Assembly: GCA_037693485.1 (NCBI GenBank)
Contig: CM075353.1
Location: 57,468,501 to 57,532,500 of the forward strand
Length of the DNA: 64,000 nt
Origin: Kitagawia praeruptora
Taxonomy: Eukaryota; Streptophyta; Magnoliopsida; Apiales; Apiaceae
Reading direction: 5' to 3'
Both the position numbers and the translations under genes were made by a program. Positions 44,984-57,950 of this stretch are shown here, one piece after another. Each line of letters opens with the position of its first letter. Within the stretch, counting starts at the first letter, position 1. The notes under the pieces are model-generated. The model saw only the letters and a program-made list of their open reading frames with translations. It made no database searches and had not been told where the DNA came from.

Positions 44984-47900
44984 CTAAAAATTTAACATTC
45001 CTAACTCACTTACTAATCTACTGAATGTAGTCTCATCAAGTGGTTTAGTTAGAATATCTGCAAGCTGTTTGTCAGTAGGAACAAAATGAAGTTCCACAAT
45101 ACCATTCTCAATATGTTCTCTAATAAAATGATACCTGACATCAATGTGCTTAGTCCTTGAATGTTGAACTGGATTTTCTGCAATTTTAATAGCACTAGTA
45201 TTATCACAAAACATAGGAATATTACTAAGTGTCATACCATAATCCATCAACTGATTTCTTATCCAAAGGAGCTGTGCACAACAACTGCCTGCTGCTATGT
45301 ACTCAGCTTCTGTAGTTGAGGTTGAAACAGATTGTTGCTTCTTGCTTGCCCAAGAAATCAATCTATTTCCCAAGAATTGACATGTACCTGTAGTGCTTTT
45401 CCTGTCTATCTTACACCCTGCATAATCAGAGTCTGAATAGCCAATTAGAAAGAAATCAGATTCTCTAGGGTACCACAAACCAAGATTTGGAGTTCCTTTA
45501 AGATATCTAAAAATTCTCTTCACAGCAATTAAATGAGATTCCTTAGGATCACTTTGGAATCTAGCACATAAACAGGTAGAAAACATTATATCTGGTCTAC
45601 TTGCAGTTAGATATAACAATGAGCCTATCATGCCTCTATAACTAGTATTATCCACACTCTTTCCTTTAGGATCAGAGTCTAGTTTAGTGGCTGTTGCCAT
45701 GGGTGTTTTTGCAACTACACAGTCTTGAAAGTCAAACCTTCTTAAAAGATCTTTGATATACTTTGACTGATTAATGAAAATACCAGTCTCAGTCTGTTTG
45801 ACCCGCAAGCCTAAGAAATAATTTAATTCACCCATCATGCTCATCTGATACTTAGACTGCATAAGCTTGCTAAACTTAGCACACAATTTTTCATTAGTAG
45901 AGCCAAATATGATATCATCAACATAAATTTGAACTAAAAGCAATTCACCTTTTATCTTTCTAAAGAATAGAGTTTTGTCAATTGTACCTCTTGTGAAGCC
46001 ATTTTCAAGAAGAAATTTAGACAAAGTCTCATACCATGCTCTTGGTGCCTGCTTTAGTCCATAGAGTGCCTTGTCAAGTTTGTAGACATGATTTGGAAAC
46101 TTTTGATCAACAAATCCGGGTGGCTGTTCCACATACACTTCCTCATCAAGTTTGCCATTTGGAAAAGCACTCTTTACATCCATCTGGTATACCTTGAATT
46201 TTGAATGAGCTGCAAATGCAAGAAACATTCTGATTGCTTCCAATCTTGCTACAGGTGCAAAGGTCTCATCATAATCAATGCCTTCTTCCTGAGAATAACC
46301 CTTGGCCACCAGTCTAGCTTTGTTTCTTACAATCATACCAGATTCATCTAGCTTGTTTCTGAAAACCCATCTTGCACCAACAATAGATCTATCTTTAGGT
46401 CTTGGTACCAGTTTCCAGACTTTGTTTCTCTCAAACTCATTTAACTCTTCCTGCATTGCAATTACCCAATCAGGATCCTGTAAGGCTTCTTCAACCTTCT
46501 TAGGTTCATTCTTTGAGAGAAAACAACTATACAAGCATTCATTTTGAATTGATCTTCTAGTTCGAACACCACTATTTGGATCACCAATAATCAAATCTTC
46601 AGTATGATCCTTTGTCCATTTTCTAACAGGTGGTAGATTGACTCTGCTAGTCTCTCCCCCTAAGTTAGTGGTATCTCTTGTAGAAGAATTCTCTCTGCCT
46701 TCAATAACTCTCCTTTGATCAATAGAATCAGTAGATTCCATATTGCTGCTAGTTACTGATCTTTCCTCAGTAGACTCTGAAAAGTCAGTTCCTGATGGAG
46801 TAGACTCTGAATAGCTAGTCTGCTCCTGATGATCACTGTGTTCTCTTTGATTTATTTGCTCCCCCTCAACAGTAGCATTCCTTTGAGAAGCAATAGAAAT
46901 TCCTTCTGGAGAACCTTCATCATCACTGGAGAGTATCTCAGAATTCTTCAGATTTTCAAATTCCAATTTGTCATGGCTTTCATCAGTTTGCAGAATTCCA
47001 AATTTCTTATCATCAAATGCAAAATGAATTGATTCCATAACAATGTGAGTTCTGAGATTATAAACTTTGAAGGCCTTAGATGCTGAATATCCTAGAAAAA
47101 TTGCTTCATCCGATTTGGCTTCAAATTTTCCAAGTTGTTCTGGATGAACTTTTAGGACATAACATTTGCATCCAAAGATGTGAAAGTATTTCACACTTGG
47201 TTTCTTTCCTTTGATCATCTCATAGGGAGTTTTTCCATGACTATTTACCAAGGTATAGTTTTGAGTGAAACATGCAGTGTTAATAGCTTCTGCCCAAAAG
47301 TAGGTTGGAAGTTTTGCATCTGCAAGCATGGTTCTTGCTGCCTCTATGAGAATCCTGTTCTTTTTTTCCACTACACCATTCTGCTGAGGTGTACCAGGTG
47401 CAGAAAACTGTTGAGTGATTCCATTGTCTGCACAATACTCCTCCATTGTAGAATTCTTGAATTCTGTACCATTGTCACTTCTAAGTACTTTGACTTTGTA
47501 CTCAGAGCTATTCTGAATATTCTTGACAAGTTCAATGATTTGCTGAGGAGCTTCATCCTTCTTGTGTAGAAATAACACCCATGTAAACCTTGTGAAATCA
47601 TCCACTATCACTAGAGCATATCTTTTCTTGCTGATAGACATAATGTTTACTGGACCAACCAGATCAAGATGTAGCATGTGAAATGGTTCAGTAATTGAAT
47701 TTTCAGTCTTGCTCTTGAAAGTGGTTCTCCTTTGCTTTCCATGCTAACATGCATCACAAAGTCCATCTTGCACAAAATTTGCTTGAGGTAGGCCTCTCAC
47801 CAGATTGTGCTTAACAAGTTGATTAAGCTTCTTGAAGTTGAGATGTGAGAGTTTCTTGTGCCAATCCCAGCTTTCATCATTTGTTGCTTTACTGTAGAGA

Positions 47901-48286
47901 CATCTAACAATTCCTTTAGATGTATCACTTAAGCTGGCTTCATATATGTTACCATGTCTTTGACCAGTTAGAACAATGTCTCCATTCTGCATATTCAAGA
48001 TTTTGCATCCTTCTCTGTCAAAGATTGATTTGTAACCTTTATCACCCAGTTGACTTATGCTTAAAAGAGTATGTTTCAAGCCTTCAACCAGTGCTACATT
48101 TTCTATGATGACATTCCCCAAAACAATTGAGCCATATCCCAGAGTTTCTCCTTTGTTGCCATCTCCAAAAGATATTACTGGGCCAGCTTTCCTCTCAAAC
48201 TTTGTAAGCAGGGACTTCTTTCCAGTCATATGTCCAGAGCATCCACTGTCCAAGATAATTGAATGCTTCTTTCCTGTGCCCTGCAA
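44984..48286 (-). pseudogene. Sirevirus pol: protease, integrase, RT, RNase H (one in-frame stop)
   Basis: Read from 48286. Protease: IILDSGCSGHMTG. Gag-pre-integrase zinc finger: WDWHKKLSHLNFKKL, then CDAC. A single TAG at about 47744-47746 follows CDAC, where a Gln codon (CAG) would be normal. The frame then continues through 47677 to 44984. Integrase keeps D, D, E (HLDLVGPV, RSDNGTEF, NGVVEKKNR). RT: MDVKSAFPNGKLDEEVY, YGLKQAPRAWYETL and catalytic YVDD (QIYVDDIIFGSTN). RNase H: YSDSDYAG, TEAEYIAA, DNTSAIKIAENP, QLADILTKPLDE. Apart from the stop the enzyme motifs are intact, in line with the young LTRs. The protease end connects across a short non-open stretch (about 48287-48298) to gag. 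Confidence 0.93.
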
Positions 48287-48297
48287 ACAAAAAGTAA

Positions 48298-49020
48298 CTA
48301 GTTAGAATTTTTTAGGACCCAACTTTGATTGGATCCTTTCTTACTAGATTTTGAAACAACAGGCTTTGAGAATTTTATCTTTACTTTACCTGTTGTAGAG
48401 TCAACTTTAGACTCTAATTTCACAAACTGTTTGTGACTAGGAGTTTCAGATTTCAAGGAATAATAGTCATAATACAGTTCATGATATTCTCTACACATGT
48501 AAATGGAATGAAGTAAACTACCACAATGATAACAAGCTTTTTGTGGTTGGTATTGAATTTTCTGAGTCTTGGGGGAATCTAGACTCAGTTTTCCAAGAAG
48601 GTTTTTGATTACAGTCTAAGGCCAAATGATTATGATTTCCACACTTATAGCATTTTTTCCTAGGTGCATCAGGTACATTCTTGTAATTATTCTCTTTGTT
48701 AATACCTTCTTTTCTATTCCTATTTCTTTTGATCTTGCTAGACTCTGAAAGACCATCTAATCTCTATTTCAACTGAGACTTAGACAGAAACCCTATGTTT
48801 ACATTCTTAGGTTTCTCTAACACTTTCTTATCTGAATTACTATTGTTAATCCTTTTGTGTACAATAGGGGTACCTTTTGAATCAACAAATTTAACATGAT
48901 TAGGTTCAGAAACAATTTTCTTACCTTCAGATTTAGATGTGCTAGCTTCTACTTTACTATCATCAATGACAATAGCTACTTTTTCTTCTTGTCTAGCCTT
49001 ATCAAAACCTAAACCATTAA
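48298..49020 (-). pseudogene. Sirevirus gag, 3' segment with zinc knuckles
   Basis: Continuation of gag on the far side of the inserted solo LTR. Two CX2CX4HX4C knuckles are visible on the minus strand: CYKCGNHNHLALDC (about 48612-48653) and CYHCGSLLHSIYMC (about 48497-48538). A basic linker of Lys and Ser follows to 48298. Small frame changes and a stop near 48775 break it. Confidence 0.8.
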
Positions 49021-52000
49021 TGTAACACCCCCAGATCCAGGGTCAGGGACCTGGTCGTTACGGTCTCAATATCCATCCATAAAACCAACATAATTTAAAT
49101 TACAACCTTGTGACCCAAAACAACAACATAAAACACACCCGTTATAGTCCTAGAGATGAAATCAGAGTAACCATTAATATTATTAATCACAAGTTTGAGT
49201 TCTTACAACCCAAAGAATTACAATTTTACAATTACATGCTCTTTGCCATCCATTGATATATGCCATATATATAAATACATTAGAGGATCAAATGCTAACA
49301 ACTAGCCTACCAGAAGCTGCATCCTCAGCAATGGTAGCTATGACCCCATCGGTTAATCCTCTGACGGCTGACACCTGCTTATGTTGGGTACGCCTTGCGC
49401 GGCCATCTGATCTAGCTGTTGTTGTGATATAAATAAATAAAGCAAGGGTGAGCAATAGCCCACCAAAAATATAATTGAACGGCAATAATATATGACAGTT
49501 CAAAATATCTTTGAAACCATATGCCATGCATTAACGATGTAGTACCAATATAAGGTATGAGATGAAGTTACAAGGTAACTCAAAATATATTTATTTTGAA
49601 TAAATATCTGCTATGTCAAAGATGAGCCAGATATTATCAACTTTTCATAATAGAGGAACTTGCAGGAAGAATATTGCAATTCCAATTCAAACACTTTTCA
49701 AACCTGCCAATAGTGATAAGGTTGCAGGGAATTTCCAACATTGAGAGATGAACTAATACTGGAGTTTGACGCGCCAGGAGACATAGCATATACACGATGA
49801 TCAGTCGCATGTTATGCTCCCCACCTCTTGTTTACTACATGTAGAAGGAAGCACCGACGGATTTACTTGTCTACCACCCTCTGGAACCCCCCGGCCAACG
49901 GTTGGGCCATTTGCTGGACCGGCGCCACTGGGTCACTTACGCATCTCCTAGTTCATTTCACATCCATAACTTTGAAACGTGAAGTTCCTCCCCCTTTCCC
50001 CAAGTATATTACTTGTTGATAGGACTCCACAAAGTAGTCGTATCTAGTTGGAAAGGAAAAATCACCAATATTTCCCAAGCTGATGCTTGTTAATGGATAT
50101 AAACTTGTTCCATCAATTCTTACCCCTCGAGCGTTGAGGAGGTAACCAAACAGACTCATATCGATGCTTGAAAGAATCAAGATGTGAGTGACAAGATAGT
50201 TTTAGCAAGTATAGGACCGGGCAGTCCAATAAATAACATCTCTCAAGTGAGGTCCCCTTATATCTGTTTGGAAGTTGAGCGAGTATTTAAATCTTCTTTA
50301 AGATAGATTTAAATGAAAATAAAGTTTGGGAACCTCCCCTTGATAAGAATAGTCATAAAATACTCCGAAATATTTTACACCTTATCTGAAGGTGATAGAT
50401 AATCTTTGAATAATATGAATCATCATAAAAAGAACTTAAAAGAATTTAAATAAATATTCCAAGAATATTTATTAAATCAATAATAATTAAGGAATATGAA
50501 TAAATCATAATATTGCTCGTAAGTAATCCTCGAATGAATATATAGAATTATTTACTAAATAACTCTCTTCTTTAAATGAATATTTAAGATAATATTCATT
50601 AATTAAATAAACTCAAATAAATGTTTAAAATAATTTTCACTAAACAAATCCAATCCTAAATGGATATTTGAAACTCATAATGTTTATTGGTGAAATAAAC
50701 ATCCCTTGAATATGTGATATAATGTTCATTGAATTAATAATGAATATTCAACTTAAGAATGATACTTATTGAAGAAATAATTGTCGACTGAATATTTGAG
50801 ACAATATCCATTAAATAAATAATGAATATTCAATCTTAATAATATTTATCGAAGAAATGATTATCGAATGAATATTCGAAATTATGTTCAATAATTGAAT
50901 CGAATTTAAATAAAGGTCGGAGATAATATTCCTTATCTCAAGGGAATATTCAAAATAATATTTATCGAATAACTGGAGTTCGAATCAACGTTCAAATAAT
51001 ATTTATAAAATAAATAGAGATTAAATGAATATTCGAAATAATATTCATTTAAATAAATAAGGCTCAAATGAATATTAAAATAATATTCATTTAATAAGTA
51101 AACTTGAATGAATATTCAGAATAATATTTATCGAGTAAATAAGAATGAATATTCTTTAAGTAAATACTCAACTGAGGGTTCGAATAATATTCGAATATTT
51201 AATCGACTTTATATGAACATTAGAGATAATATTCATCGCATAAATAATTAACTGATGAATGATCCGAATAATATTTATCAAATAATCTCAAGGAATATCC
51301 CAAAAATATTCGCCAGATAACAAACGGAAAATATTTACTTAAATATTTTCCTCTGAAAATAATATCAATATATCAAGAAATAACGACTCCCGGTCTATAA
51401 TCAAAGAATGAGATTCACTGCCCTTCGATTAAGGGTCTAAATAATTTCCGGCTTATAACTGATATATATCTATCTAGATTATAAGCCAACAATAAATCAG
51501 GGAACAAGTATCACAATATAACTTGAAGATAGGCATGCATGCTATGGCATATGTATAACAGAAATCATATATATATATATTCACAACAACAGCCTTTAAA
51601 ATGGTTTGAAAACTTGCCTGGGAATCGGGTGCGGGTAGGGGTAGTGGTAGCGTGTCCCGGGTCAGCCTGATGATCTATAAATAGCCAAGGCATCCGGGAT
51701 TAATCACTTAACACCTTTCAAAAGGTTAAGTATAAACTTAACTTAAATCGAAACACATTTTCAAGTCGTTTCGTTATACCCCTCTAATCCACTCTTATTA
51801 TTGCTTTTATTACCCGACACTTGTTCGTTACTAAAGCATGACATTACACTTACATATGGTAAGTATTTAAATCGTATAAGTTTTAAAGTCGAAACATTAG
51901 ACCTCGATATTTATCGATCGTTTTCTAAGTGGTTTACCGAAGTTATAACCAAGTATACCTCTTAGGGGTACTTTCGTACTTAACCATGATTCGAACATTT

Positions 52001-54042
52001 TTATAAAATCGGAAAACGATTCATTCGACATGTGGTCTTCTCCCACACCTTCATTTTTACCTCTAATATTTAATTAGTAAGATTCGCCACTGATTTCGTA
52101 ATATTAAAGGGATCCAATTTCGGTTACGAACTTTTGATTACGGTTCCGAACCACTTTTACGAATTTAATCATAACTCCTAAACCGTAAGTCCGTTTCATG
52201 CGATCTTTATGTCAAAACGAAGCTTATAACATTATCTAGCTTATCATGGCAGAAAACGAATCTAAACAGTGGGTTAGAGCTACTGTGATGCACGGTTTTC
52301 TAGGTGTTAACGAAAATCGGGCATTACGACGGCTATAATTCGGATATTCCAAAAATCGTAACATCAAAACCAAGCCACACCGAGCATACCATACATCTCA
52401 TAATCATATTATCCATCTTACAAGTCCAACATCCACTGACCTTAACAACATACCCATCAAATTACATAGATCAACTCAAATCACTAACTAATCATGCTTA
52501 TAATCATGCTAACACCCTAAAACTACACTAAATCATCAAGAACATGCATAGTCTCAAAGTAAGATCTAGGGTTTCAAGTGGTTATACCTTCCTTGGAGTG
52601 AGTACTAGCCTTGATAAACCTTGTTTAGTCCTTAGAACTCCTTAACCAAGCTTAAACTATCAAGAAACATCAATAATATACTTAGAGATTTTCAGAGTTT
52701 CTATAACGCAGTGGAAAGATCATGAAACACGAGGGCCTTACTGAGGTTTTCTGATCACGACTTCTAAAAGAGAGTTGTAGAGCATCTAACCATCTTTTCA
52801 ACAAGCTAAAGAACACCAAAATACATTGAGTAATGAAGGAGATACGTCCGATTGAAAATCGTCCCAGAAACTGTCAAGCACCAGGACAGTTTGCTTCTTT
52901 AACTTGGGGAGGAGATTTGACTAGGCTACACCCATTAGATTGCCATGAAAATTTGAGCGCATCTTGCCCATGGAGTGGAGAGGCTTGGGTTAAAATTTGG
53001 TGATTTTATCATGGATAGATATGGAGATATTAATTTTTCTTTGAAGGTTGTTCTTGCTGAGCAGTTTGTGAGGATGAGAGAAAATGGAGTTTGCTTGACT
53101 TGTCTCTTGAACAATAATGCATAAAGTGATTTGCTTTGGATAATATCTCATCCAAGTTGCTTTATTAAAGTGAGGATGATGCATGGAATGAGGTATTTGC
53201 AAGACAAGTGTTGAGATTGTGGTGGTTTAAGGCTAACTAGTAGTTTGGTTGCTAAGTACTTAGTTGATCCACTTGATTCTAGTTACTCTTGTAACTATAT
53301 TGGTTACTAGATATTTTCTAGTGGCTTGTGTATGACTCTTGCTCCCTCTGCTTGTTTCTTTGTCCGTTTATTGCTTAATTCGTTGTTCGTTCGAGGGAAT
53401 AACTCATTCGTTTCTAGTTAGGGTTTTACCGAAAACCTTTCTAATATTTATAATACTATTCCTCATCTTTCTTAGTACTTCTCGAATTTAAATTCCTTAA
53501 ATCCCTTTTAATAAATCCTTAAGTCTGGCAGTGTCCAGGGAATTCTCGGATAAAATAAAAGTACTCTTTTTCTGAATCCGACAGCTTTTACATACACTTA
53601 TTTTCCTCCTGGATCACTAATACGAACTCAGAAATCCGTTCCGAATACCGGATATAGCATTATTACAATAATATTCCAAATTCCACCAAAATCACTATTC
53701 ATCACTTATTTTTATTTAATTCCTATAATTAGGAAAATGAACCTGGTTTACTCTCGGGTGTTTCTTAACCTTTTTACGGAACCGCTGTACTTATAATAGA
53801 TATTGATCTGGATGACACAAGAATAATCTTACTTGAAGTAATATACTTATATCCTTAGGAGATAGATCATTCTTATCTATGCTGTCAACCAAAAGTATTC
53901 TGCATGACATATAAATAATTGAATTCAAATCCATTCCGTTCATTTAATAGACATTCGTTACATCGCAGTCATAACCACTATTCATTCCCCTATTAATACA
54001 TAATAAAAAGTTTTAATTCTACCCAAAATCTGGGTTCTTACA
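49021..54042 (-). mobile_element. Solo LTR of Tekay family B inside Sirevirus gag (5022 bp)
   Basis: Plus-strand ends are TGTAACACCCCCAGATCCAG and ATCTGGGTTCTTACA, matching the LTR at 17739-22313. Perfect 5-bp target duplications ATTAA lie at 49016-49020 and 54043-54047. Neither PBS nor PPT adjoins it; Sirevirus gag continues on both sides. It is a complete element reduced to one LTR by recombination after insertion. No coding sequence inside. Confidence 0.95.
50440..51340. repeat. AT-rich quasi-periodic repeat field in family-B LTR
   Basis: GAATATTC, AATAATATTCATT and AAATAAAT words recur at irregular 30-60 bp spacing, as in the other family-B LTR at about 19140-19800. Confidence 0.7.
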
Positions 54043-55583
54043 ATTAACTTTACCATGAATTCCGCTTTCAATGATTTCTTGTGTCTTTTTACCAGAAATG
54101 TTAATGGTCTTAATCACATCTCTCTCTTCCTCTAGTTCTTTTCTGACATAGTCATAAGCCTCAAGAATAACACCATAATCATGCTTAGCTTTATCAGAAC
54201 TTAACTTGTATTCTTCCATTTGAATTAACTCAGATTCAAGAAAATTATTTCTATAAACTAATTTATCATTATTAACCTTAAGTTCATCTCTTTCACAAGT
54301 AAGAATTCTAAAATTAGTCATAAGATTCTTAAACTCATCATGGATAGATCTAATTTCATCAGAATTTAAGTTATCAAATGAATCAAGAGAGTGAAGTGAT
54401 ACCTTAACAAAGGATGGAGAAGTTTTCTTTGGAGATCCAGGTTTGTCTGAAACATTTGCCATCAGTGCAATGTTGTCATAATCCAATTCATCTTCAGAAT
54501 CACTGGAATCAGCCCAATCCTTCTGTGTGACCATAAGTGCATTACCCTTTCCTGAATTCCTAGGCTTCTTACACTCACTAGCAAAGTGTCCAAGCTCGCT
54601 GCAATTGTACCTTTGCCTTTGTCACTCTTCTTCTTCTCCTCCTTCTTTTGAAAAGGTCCTTTGCTAAATCTTCTCCTGTTGAATCTTCCTTTCTTGAAAG
54701 CTTTAGCAAACATAGCAAAGAGTTCCTGCATCTCAGATTCAAAATCATTGTTGTCAGAGTCCATATCAGTAGTCTCTGACTCAGAACTTTCTTTGCTTTT
54801 CTTCTTCCTTGAGTTCTTTACAGCAATCTCTTCATGTTGTTCTTCAGGAAGCTTCTTTAATTCAGATTGTGCAGTAAGTGCAACAGTCTTCATCTTTCCT
54901 TCACTCCTGCTCTTCTTCTGCTGCTTGTCAAGTTCATAAGCTCTCAATTTTCCATATACTGCCTCTAATGATATCTCATCCAGATCATTAGCTTCCTCAA
55001 TCGCAGTTATCTTCTCATTGTAGAAATCAGGCAAAGCTTTCATGAACGTTGTATTCATATCCTCCAAGTCATAATATTTACCATGCATGGCCATCTCATT
55101 GATGTGTTTTGTAAACCTATCAAAGGTATCAGTAAGTGACTCACCAGACTTGGATTCAAAGTACTTATACTGTTGTATAAGTAGTGTCCTCATATTCTTC
55201 CTTACAGGCTTAGTTCCTTCACAGTGAACCTTAAGATTGTCCCATATATCCTTAGCAGTTTTACAAGAGAGAACATAGTTAGTGAGAACAGAATCAAGAC
55301 TGTTGAATAATATGTTTCTCACTTTAGCGTCTTTAAGAACATTCTCCTTGTCCTTATCTGACCACTCAGATTTAGGCTTCTCTGCTGTATGTTCTGGAAC
55401 AACCACACCATCAACAGTTGCTTGTCCAACGACCTTTGTTGGAACAAAAGGTCCATCTCTGATTCTGTCAAGATAATCAGGATCTGTTGCTTTCAGATGA
55501 TGCAACATCTTTACTTCCCATAGAGTATATTCGTTTCTCTTGAGCATAGGAATCTTAGTATTCCCATCCTTGTAACCAGACAT
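54043..55583 (-). pseudogene. Sirevirus gag, 5' segment
   Basis: Starts at 55583 (MSGYKDGNTKIP), 33 bp inside the PBS. A copia gag (UBN2-like) domain fills about the first 230 residues (YTLWEVKMLHHLKATD, AKDIWDNLKVHCEGT, FDRFTKHINEMAMHGKYYD). A basic and acidic linker follows. A zinc knuckle lies near 54570 (NCSELGHFASEC) whose first Cys appears to be Arg, in a different frame from the start, so a frameshift lies at about 54610-54640. The block 54534-54019 has a long coiled-coil-like stretch and is cut by the solo LTR at 54043. Gag would form the particle. Confidence 0.9.
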
Positions 55584-55615
55584 GATTGCAGATCTTTATG
55601 ATTATTCGAAATCAA

Positions 55616-55630
55616 CCTGCTTTGATACCA
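55616..55630 (-). other. Primer-binding site of Sirevirus-type element
   Basis: The minus strand reads TGGTATCAAAGCAGG, two bases after the 5' LTR end. It matches initiator Met tRNA with one mismatch (A for G) in the first 12 bases. Confidence 0.9.
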
Positions 55631-55632
55631 AT

Positions 55633-56338
55633 TGTTAACTCGAATAACTTGTAGAAGGGGGGGTTGAATACAAGTTATATAATCGTGTCTGATTTTTGCT
55701 TGATTATATGAACAAGAATAAAGAATCAAACTTTGTATTAATAAGATCAAATACAAACTCTACCAAAGGTGTACAATACCTTTAGCAGCTGTTGACAAAA
55801 TAAATTTCTCTCTGTTTGCACTCTCGTATACTTACGATTACAAACCTCACGAACTATTTTTACAATGACATAGAGAGAGTATTTATAATGCTACCTATCA
55901 ACTAATAACAGAAAGATAATCTATACATGACAATGTTCTGCCGTCCAGTTGATAGTTTCCATCAATAGAAAATTCTTCCCTTCATAATATCTTCTTGCTT
56001 GTTCCTCAAACAAAGATCCTGTTTATAGCACTTGCCAGTTTCTGTAGCATCCATAATGACATCATCAGTAACACGACTGATATCAGGATTTCATCTTGCA
56101 TCAGGATCTAACCATCCTATCAGTACTTGATCAGTATTTGACTTGACGTATCAGGATTCGATCTCAGTTCCTGACATGTAGTACTCGATGCATTGTTCAT
56201 TCCTGACTAAACTTTACAGATAACTGTCTAACACATATTTCCTATACAAAGTGCTAAATCCTTTATAAGATCAGGATATACAAGAAGTATAAGTAAAATT
56301 CTATTCTTAACATCACAACTCATGAATTATTCCTAACA
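55633..56338 (-). mobile_element. 5' LTR of Sirevirus-type element
   Basis: 706 bp, with the same ends as 39270-39985. It has a small deletion relative to that copy near 55724-55737 and a handful of substitutions. Confidence 0.95.
55880..55888 (-). promoter_or_regulatory. TATA box of Sirevirus 5' LTR
   Basis: The minus strand reads TTATAAATA. The same sequence occurs in the 3' LTR at 39526-39534. A CT-rich leader (ACTCTCTCTATG in sense) lies just downstream. Confidence 0.6.
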
Positions 56339-57569
56339 TTTTTGGGTATTTTTAACGACATATAAATAATAATTAATAATAAGCATCCGATACTTTTCGA
56401 ATAACTATTCAGGTTTTTCGCAATTTAATAACGATAAAATAATACACCGCTCCCCGGTCAATAATATACTTGGACCGATACGAACTCTATTGCTAGAGTC
56501 GTTGTCCGAAGAAAACACTTTTAATACTAGAGTCCAAGTTTGTATATACACACATATATATAAATATGTATATATCGATCTCGACATAATGTTTTGAAAC
56601 AACATACATAAAATATTACGCGCAAAATCCATAAACACAACAGTGCAAATTCTTATGTATAAGTTTCGAAAAGTAAACTTGCATAGGCAAAATCAAGAAT
56701 ATAATATTTTGAAAACAACGCTTAGGGTTGGAAAACTTGCCTAGGGTGATCGGGCTCGTGGAGTGGAACGACGATCTATAAATATCCAATATTCGCCCGT
56801 TTGTATCTTAGCAACACCACTTAATCATAACATTTTAAGGAATGCAAGACTACCTTAGTGACTCCTCAATTTAACCCACTAACCCTCCTACGTGTCCATA
56901 TTATCACACAATTATACTCGTTGATCCTTCGTAATCGAATTAATTACTAAACTCGAACCATAATGGCGTATTTTCAAAACTACGTTAAACTAACTCCTTA
57001 CGTGGTTTTTCACTTACGCGTACTTCGCTCTAACATTTTTCTAAAATTGAAAAATACGAATTTTAACCTGATTCTTTTTGGGTTGTCTTTACCACTGTAA
57101 ACTCTTATTACCCACAATTGTTCATAATTATATCACAATATTTAAGAACCCAAAAGTGATCTAAAAGTGAGCAAAACGTAGTCGTTTCTGTTCAGGACCA
57201 CTCTCCACTAAATTGACCCTAACTCTCAACCCATAACTCACCTCATCATGAATTTTATATGCTTAGAAACTACAAGAAAAGAACCTTCCAAATATGTTCA
57301 GTGGGGTTTAAGGAAACAAAATTTGGTGGTCCGAATTCCCACTACAAAACGTATCATGTCTCAAGGAACTCCAACAACCACTTTTATAACTTTAACTTTC
57401 AAGATCTACTAATATACTTTACTACAACCATCAAAAAGATTCTTATCCTTAACACATATAAGACTACATACTCCAAGAAAATGGCTTACAACATAATAAT
57501 AAACATCAATTCTCAAGATCTTATCATCCAAGGTCCAAACCACCAAGATCTACATCAATACTTGCAAGA

Positions 57570-57700
57570 GCTTTAGGGTGGAGAAGCTTTATACCTTGTG
57601 ATATACCTTTCTTGAGGGTGGAGAAGCTTTATATCAATTCTCAAGATCTTGTCATGGCTAAGGGTGGAGAAGCTTTATACCTTTCTTGAGGCTTTAGTAA
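57570..57700. repeat. Short imperfect tandem repeat in family-A LTR
   Basis: GGGTGGAGAAGCTTTATA occurs three times (near 57577, 57616 and 57662), interleaved with CCTTTCTTGAGG and TCTCAAGATCTT words. The unit is roughly 40-45 bp. Confidence 0.85.
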
Positions 57701-57950
57701 CCTTGTAAGAGCTTGGTAGACCTTAAGAACACCTTGGTGAGTCTATTTGAGCCTTAATCTTCAAGATCTAAAAAAAAACTTAACATGGGTTACTATTCAT
57801 CATCACTTTGTAAAATCTATATAAAATTGAAATTAGAGATGGGTTCCCAAATTTTTACCACACCTTCTACTCTCCAAGGGCTTTCTTTTGAGTCCTAGAT
57901 CATCACCAGGAGATGCTTGAAGCTCGACTTATTGGCTTTCTGTTAGGAAT

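Larger units (their letters stand above)
39270..56338 (-). mobile_element. Sirevirus-type Ty1/copia retrotransposon with extra 3' ORF
   Basis: LTRs at 55633-56338 (5') and 39270-39985 (3') differ by roughly eight substitutions and a few small indels. The five T residues at 39265-39269 and 56339-56343 fit a TTTTT duplication. Minus-strand order: PBS, gag with coiled coil and zinc knuckles, protease, integrase, RT, RNase H, non-coding spacer, extra long ORF, PPT. Without the inserted solo LTR (49021-54042) it is about 12.0 kb, long for copia. The extra ORF after RNase H and the GGGGGAGATT-type PPT are Sirevirus hallmarks. Confidence 0.93.
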
